A stretch of DNA of 17,633 nt, from the NCBI GenBank assembly GCA_030594795.1, contig JAUVEK010000012.1, forward strand, positions 1 through 17,633. The letters are read 5' to 3'. Shown here piece by piece: positions 14,776 to 17,633 of this stretch. Position 1 is the first letter of the stretch, and every line of letters starts with the position of its first letter. The DNA comes from Candidatus Nanohalarchaeota archaeon. GTDB lineage: Archaea; EX4484-52; B79-G9. The notes below the pieces were generated by a model, which was given only the letters and a program-made list of their open reading frames with translations, made no database searches and had not been told where the DNA came from. The position numbers and the translations under genes were made by a program.

Positions 14776-14949
14776 GACACTATTTTAAATTAGATTATAT
14801 TTAACCTTTGTGACAATTCATCAGATCTTCATTTGTTGCATAAGTTAGGGTTAAATCATTCCTTTCCCCCCATAAAATACTAAACACATATAAAGTTTTG
14901 CATTAAATGTTAAGTTAACTGATTCTAAGAGTCATTAATATTATAGCGG
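14604..14949. other. 346-bp region between nif3 and psmB
   Basis: Apart from the frameshifted minus-strand frame (14598-14775) and its AT-rich promoter, it holds the upstream region of psmB. A TGTCAT...ATGACA palindrome (14761-14779) surrounds the minus-strand start codon. Confidence 0.5.
14889..14895 (+). promoter_or_regulatory. TATA box of psmB
   Basis: TATAAAG in an AT-rich stretch. Initiation about 26 nt downstream (near 14918) leaves a leader of about 30 nt before the GTG at 14950. Confidence 0.45.
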
Positions 14950-15588
14950 GTGGTAAATATAGAAACATTGAAAACAGGAACAACAACTGTTGCGATGGTC
15001 TGCCGTGACGGCATAGTTCTTGCTGCTGACCAGAAAGCGACAATGGGGCATCTGGTTGCATCAAAAGATACCCAGAAAGTATTCGAAATTTCTCCCAAAA
15101 TATGCATGACAATTGCCGGCAGTGCAGGAGACGGCCAGGCAATGGCCCGGCTTCTCAAAGCAGAGCTAAGCCTGTATGAACTTCAGGAAAAAAAGGTCAC
15201 CGTAAAAGCAGCAGCGACACTCCTTGCAAACATTTTGCGCGGTGCATACAAATCATTCATCCCCGAATACGTCCAGCTGGTCCTTGGAGGATATGATGCC
15301 AGAGGGGCGCAGCTTTATTCAGTAGATGCAGCAGGCGGCCTGTCACCTGAAGATGAATACGCATTCAGCGGATCCGGCTCAGTAATTGCCCTCGGAGTTC
15401 TCGAAAATGGATACAAAAAAGACATGTCAACAGAAGACGGAGTAAACCTGCTTCTGCGCTCAATCAAAGCCGCACGGGAGCGTGACGTGTACACAGGCGG
15501 AAAATCAATGCACGTAGCAGTCATAACCAAAGAGGGCATCAACTGGATAAAAGACGAACAAATAAAAGGCATTATTGCAAAACTGTAA
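14950..15588 (+). CDS. psmB: 20S proteasome beta subunit
   Basis: 212 aa with a ten-residue propeptide ending in KTG. Autoprocessing before the next Thr exposes the catalytic nucleophile in TTTVAMVCRDG. Mature Asp17 (LAADQK), Lys33 (TQKVF) and the GSGS near mature 129 complete the N-terminal nucleophile hydrolase site. The segments MTIAGSAGDGQAMARLLKAE, VDAAGG and VAVITKEG are typical of the family. It forms the two inner rings of the proteasome and degrades proteins fed by AAA regulators; the alpha subunit is not in this window. No ATG precedes the active Thr: the start must be GTG 14950, a non-standard ATA 14959 or TTG 14968. It is followed by T-rich DNA and then aCPSF1, a neighbour pair I recall from other archaea. 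Confidence 0.96.
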   Translation: MVNIETLKTGTTTVAMVCRDGIVLAADQKATMGHLVASKDTQKVFEISPKICMTIAGSAGDGQAMARLLKAELSLYELQEKKVTVKAAATLLANILRGAYKSFIPEYVQLVLGGYDARGAQLYSVDAAGGLSPEDEYAFSGSGSVIALGVLENGYKKDMSTEDGVNLLLRSIKAARERDVYTGGKSMHVAVITKEGINWIKDEQIKGIIAKL

Positions 15589-15601
15589 TCAGGCAGCTCA
15601 C

Positions 15602-15623
15602 TTTTTGATTTTTTGCATATTTT
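15602..15623 (+). terminator. T-rich terminator downstream of psmB
   Basis: Runs of 5, 6 and 4 T (CTTTTTGATTTTTTGC and ATATTTTC) begin 13 nt after the psmB stop without a preceding strong hairpin. This is the U-tract type of archaeal 3' end that aCPSF1/FttA acts on. Confidence 0.5.
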
Positions 15624-15687
15624 CAGCCAGAAGTTCCGGAATTTTAAGAAATAAAGTATGACTGAACCCCCAAAACACTTGAAAATG

Positions 15688-15720
15688 AATCTATAAGACT
15701 GATTTTTAATCTGTAAGACA
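15688..15720 (+). repeat. Direct repeat in the aCPSF1 promoter region
   Basis: AATCTATAAGAC (15688-15699) and AATCTGTAAGAC (15708-15719) differ at one base and are spaced 20 nt apart, about two helical turns, immediately upstream of an AATATACT TATA-like box (15720-15727). A possible operator. Confidence 0.4.
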
Positions 15721-15751
15721 ATATACTAAAACTTGTTATGATGTGGTAAAC

Positions 15752-17632
15752 ATGGAATTAGAAGACGTTAAATCCCGATTGCCGAAAAACGCAATGATTA
15801 CAAAGACACTGTTCGAAGGCTCAGACATCGTTTTTTACACAAAAAACAAGGATTTCTTTGTCAACGGCAGTTCAGAAATTAAGGCATTAGTATCTGAAAT
15901 CAGAAAGAGAATCAACCTGAGGCCGGATACTATGATTACACTTCCCCACGATGAGGCAAAAGAAAAAATCAAAAAAATAGTGCCAAAAGAAGCAGAGATT
16001 CAGGACATACTGTTTGAGCCTGAATACGGCAAAGTAATAATACTTGCCCAGAAACCCGGCATTGTAATCGGAAAGACCGGCGAGACACTAAGGGAAATTA
16101 AAAAAGAGACATTCTGGAGTCCGGAAATCCAGAGAGTGCCTGCTTTCCGCTCCAAGATAGTAAACAAGGCACGTGAAATCGTCCATGAAGAAGCAAAATA
16201 CAGGCAGCAGTTTTTGAATAAGATTGGCCAGAAGATACAATTGAAGAAAGGCTCCAAAGAGGGCTGGATACGATTCTCAGCTCTTGGCAGTTTCGGTGAA
16301 GTAGGGCGATCCTGCATATTTTTACAGACAAAGGAATCCAAGGTACTACTTGACTGCGGCGTAAGCAACGGCTCCAGTGACACGAACCCTTACATAGATG
16401 CACCAGAATTCGACCTTGATTCACTTGACGCCGTCATTGTCTCGCATGCGCACCTTGACCACTCCGGTTTCGTACCATACCTGTACGAATACGGCTACAA
16501 AGGCCCGCTTTATACAACATTGCCCACAAGAGACGTCATGACGCTTCTGCAGCTTGACTTTATTGATGTTCTCCAGAGAGAAACAGGCAACGCACCATAT
16601 ACCTCATCAGGCATCAAAAACGCGATAAAACATTCACTCACTCTTGATTATAACGAAGTCTGCGACATTACCCCGGATATGAGGCTGACTTTCCAGAACG
16701 CTGGGCATATCATCGGATCAGCACTTACACATATTCACATCGGCGAAGGGCTGCACAATCTTCTATACACTGCAGACCTGAAATTCGGCCCCACAAAACT
16801 CCTTGAGCCCGCATACACCGGCTTCTCAAGGATAGAATCAATGATATTAGAATCAACATACGGCGCTCCAAGAGACATCATACCATGCAAAAGAGAGGCT
16901 GACATGAACCTGATAAACGTAATCAAAAGAACAGCCAAAAGAGGCGGTAAAGTAATAATACCTGCTTTTGCAGTTGGCCGCTCACAGGAAGTCATGGTTG
17001 TTCTCGCAGAAGAATATAGTCGCGGTGAACTTGATGTGCCTGTTTACCTTGACGGGATGATATGGAACGCAACAGTCATACATACGACATACCCCGAATT
17101 CCTGTCAAGGAGGCTCCAGAAACAGATATTTCACCAGGACAACAACCCCTTCTCATCAGAAGTCTTCCACCGCGTTGCATCCATGAGCGAAAGAAAAGCT
17201 GTTATCGAAGATAAAAAGCCATGCGTGATTCTTACAACATCAGGCATGATAACAGGCGGGCCAATCATGGAATACTTAAAAGGACTTGCAGACGACAGGA
17301 AGAACACTCTGGTATTCATAGGCTATCAGGCTGAAGGGACAATGGGCTCAAGAATACAGAAAGGATGGAGAGATTTGCCATACAGTGACAATAACGGCGC
17401 AAAAAAGATACTTAAAATCGAAGCAGAAATCGAAACTGTCGAAGGCTTTTCCGGACATTCAGACAGGAACCAGTTGATAAATTATGTTGCAAGGCTAAGA
17501 TCAAAGCCAGAAAGAATATTCCTGAATCACGGGGAACAGAGCAAATCCATAAATCTTGCATCCACACTGCATAAACTGTTCAAGGTGGAAACATCCGTGC
17601 CTTCGAATCTGGATGCTGTGAGACTGAAGTAG
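15752..17632 (+). CDS. Archaeal CPSF / transcription termination factor aCPSF1 (FttA), KH-MBL-beta-CASP ribonuclease
   Basis: 626 aa from ATG 15752, which is full length for the family; an in-frame GTG at 15743 adds only three residues. Two N-terminal KH domains span about 1-150, with the RNA-binding GKTG loop at 107-110. The metallo-beta-lactamase core has LLDCGVS (Asp201), SHAHLDHSG (231-239; His232, His234, Asp236, His237), NAGHIIGSA (His319) and TADLKFG (Asp342). The beta-CASP motifs are ESTYGAP (A, about 367), GHSDRNQL (B) and LNHGEQ (C) near the end. Family knowledge: it binds two zincs, cuts RNA at U-rich 3' ends, degrades 5'-3', and acts with RNA polymerase in termination. It follows psmB by 163 nt with its own promoter-like sequence, so it is probably transcribed independently as well as by read-through. 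Confidence 0.97.
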   Translation: MELEDVKSRLPKNAMITKTLFEGSDIVFYTKNKDFFVNGSSEIKALVSEIRKRINLRPDTMITLPHDEAKEKIKKIVPKEAEIQDILFEPEYGKVIILAQKPGIVIGKTGETLREIKKETFWSPEIQRVPAFRSKIVNKAREIVHEEAKYRQQFLNKIGQKIQLKKGSKEGWIRFSALGSFGEVGRSCIFLQTKESKVLLDCGVSNGSSDTNPYIDAPEFDLDSLDAVIVSHAHLDHSGFVPYLYEYGYKGPLYTTLPTRDVMTLLQLDFIDVLQRETGNAPYTSSGIKNAIKHSLTLDYNEVCDITPDMRLTFQNAGHIIGSALTHIHIGEGLHNLLYTADLKFGPTKLLEPAYTGFSRIESMILESTYGAPRDIIPCKREADMNLINVIKRTAKRGGKVIIPAFAVGRSQEVMVVLAEEYSRGELDVPVYLDGMIWNATVIHTTYPEFLSRRLQKQIFHQDNNPFSSEVFHRVASMSERKAVIEDKKPCVILTTSGMITGGPIMEYLKGLADDRKNTLVFIGYQAEGTMGSRIQKGWRDLPYSDNNGAKKILKIEAEIETVEGFSGHSDRNQLINYVARLRSKPERIFLNHGEQSKSINLASTLHKLFKVETSVPSNLDAVRLK

Positions 17633-17633
17633 A

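Overview
The window is archaeal. It carries a class II AspRS of the archaeal/eukaryotic type, a 20S proteasome beta subunit with a processed N-terminal Thr, a full-length KH-KH-MBL-beta-CASP factor (aCPSF1/FttA), class III (pilin-type) signal peptides, and TATA boxes about 26-29 nt upstream of start codons, which implies several leaderless mRNAs. The AspRS has the residues expected of a non-discriminating enzyme, so the organism probably makes Asn-tRNA through Asp-tRNA(Asn) amidation. No rRNA, tRNA or CRISPR array was seen. The sequence does not fix the lineage; a DPANN or euryarchaeal-type genome of moderate G+C is the most I would say.

Layout. (1) 1-1560, plus: the C-terminal 519 residues of a long coiled-coil protein, open at the window edge. 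(2) 8087-1568, minus: a tight four-gene operon of secreted or surface proteins, each with a pilin-like hydrophobic N-terminus. The largest (1256 aa) has a von Willebrand A domain that appears to be split by nested beta-sandwich insertions. I read this as a candidate pilus-tip or adhesion complex. (3) 8284-9573, plus: aspS, divergent from the operon. (4) 10235-9772, minus: a hicBA toxin-antitoxin pair. (5) 10324-10726, plus: a small 109-codon gene broken by a 73-bp insertion flanked by TTTTGA repeats. (6) 13476-10739, minus: an AT-rich two-gene carbohydrate island, GH130 glycoside phosphorylase with a C-terminal winged-helix domain, then a GT4 glycosyltransferase. Related 36-bp hairpin sequences lie at or near both ends. 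(7) 13776-13842: a second, internally deleted copy of the gene in (5), now forming the leader of nif3 (13842-14603). (8) 14775-14598, minus: a frameshifted two-helix mini membrane protein. (9) psmB (14950-15588) and aCPSF1 (15752-17632), plus: a core information-processing pair.

The two unusual parts are the pilin/VWA surface operon and the 10.2-13.9 kb region. In the latter, a duplicated small gene, hairpin repeats, a toxin-antitoxin pair and a low-G+C sugar-metabolism island suggest that an island was inserted or rearranged next to nif3. This history is inferred from repeats and composition, not proven.
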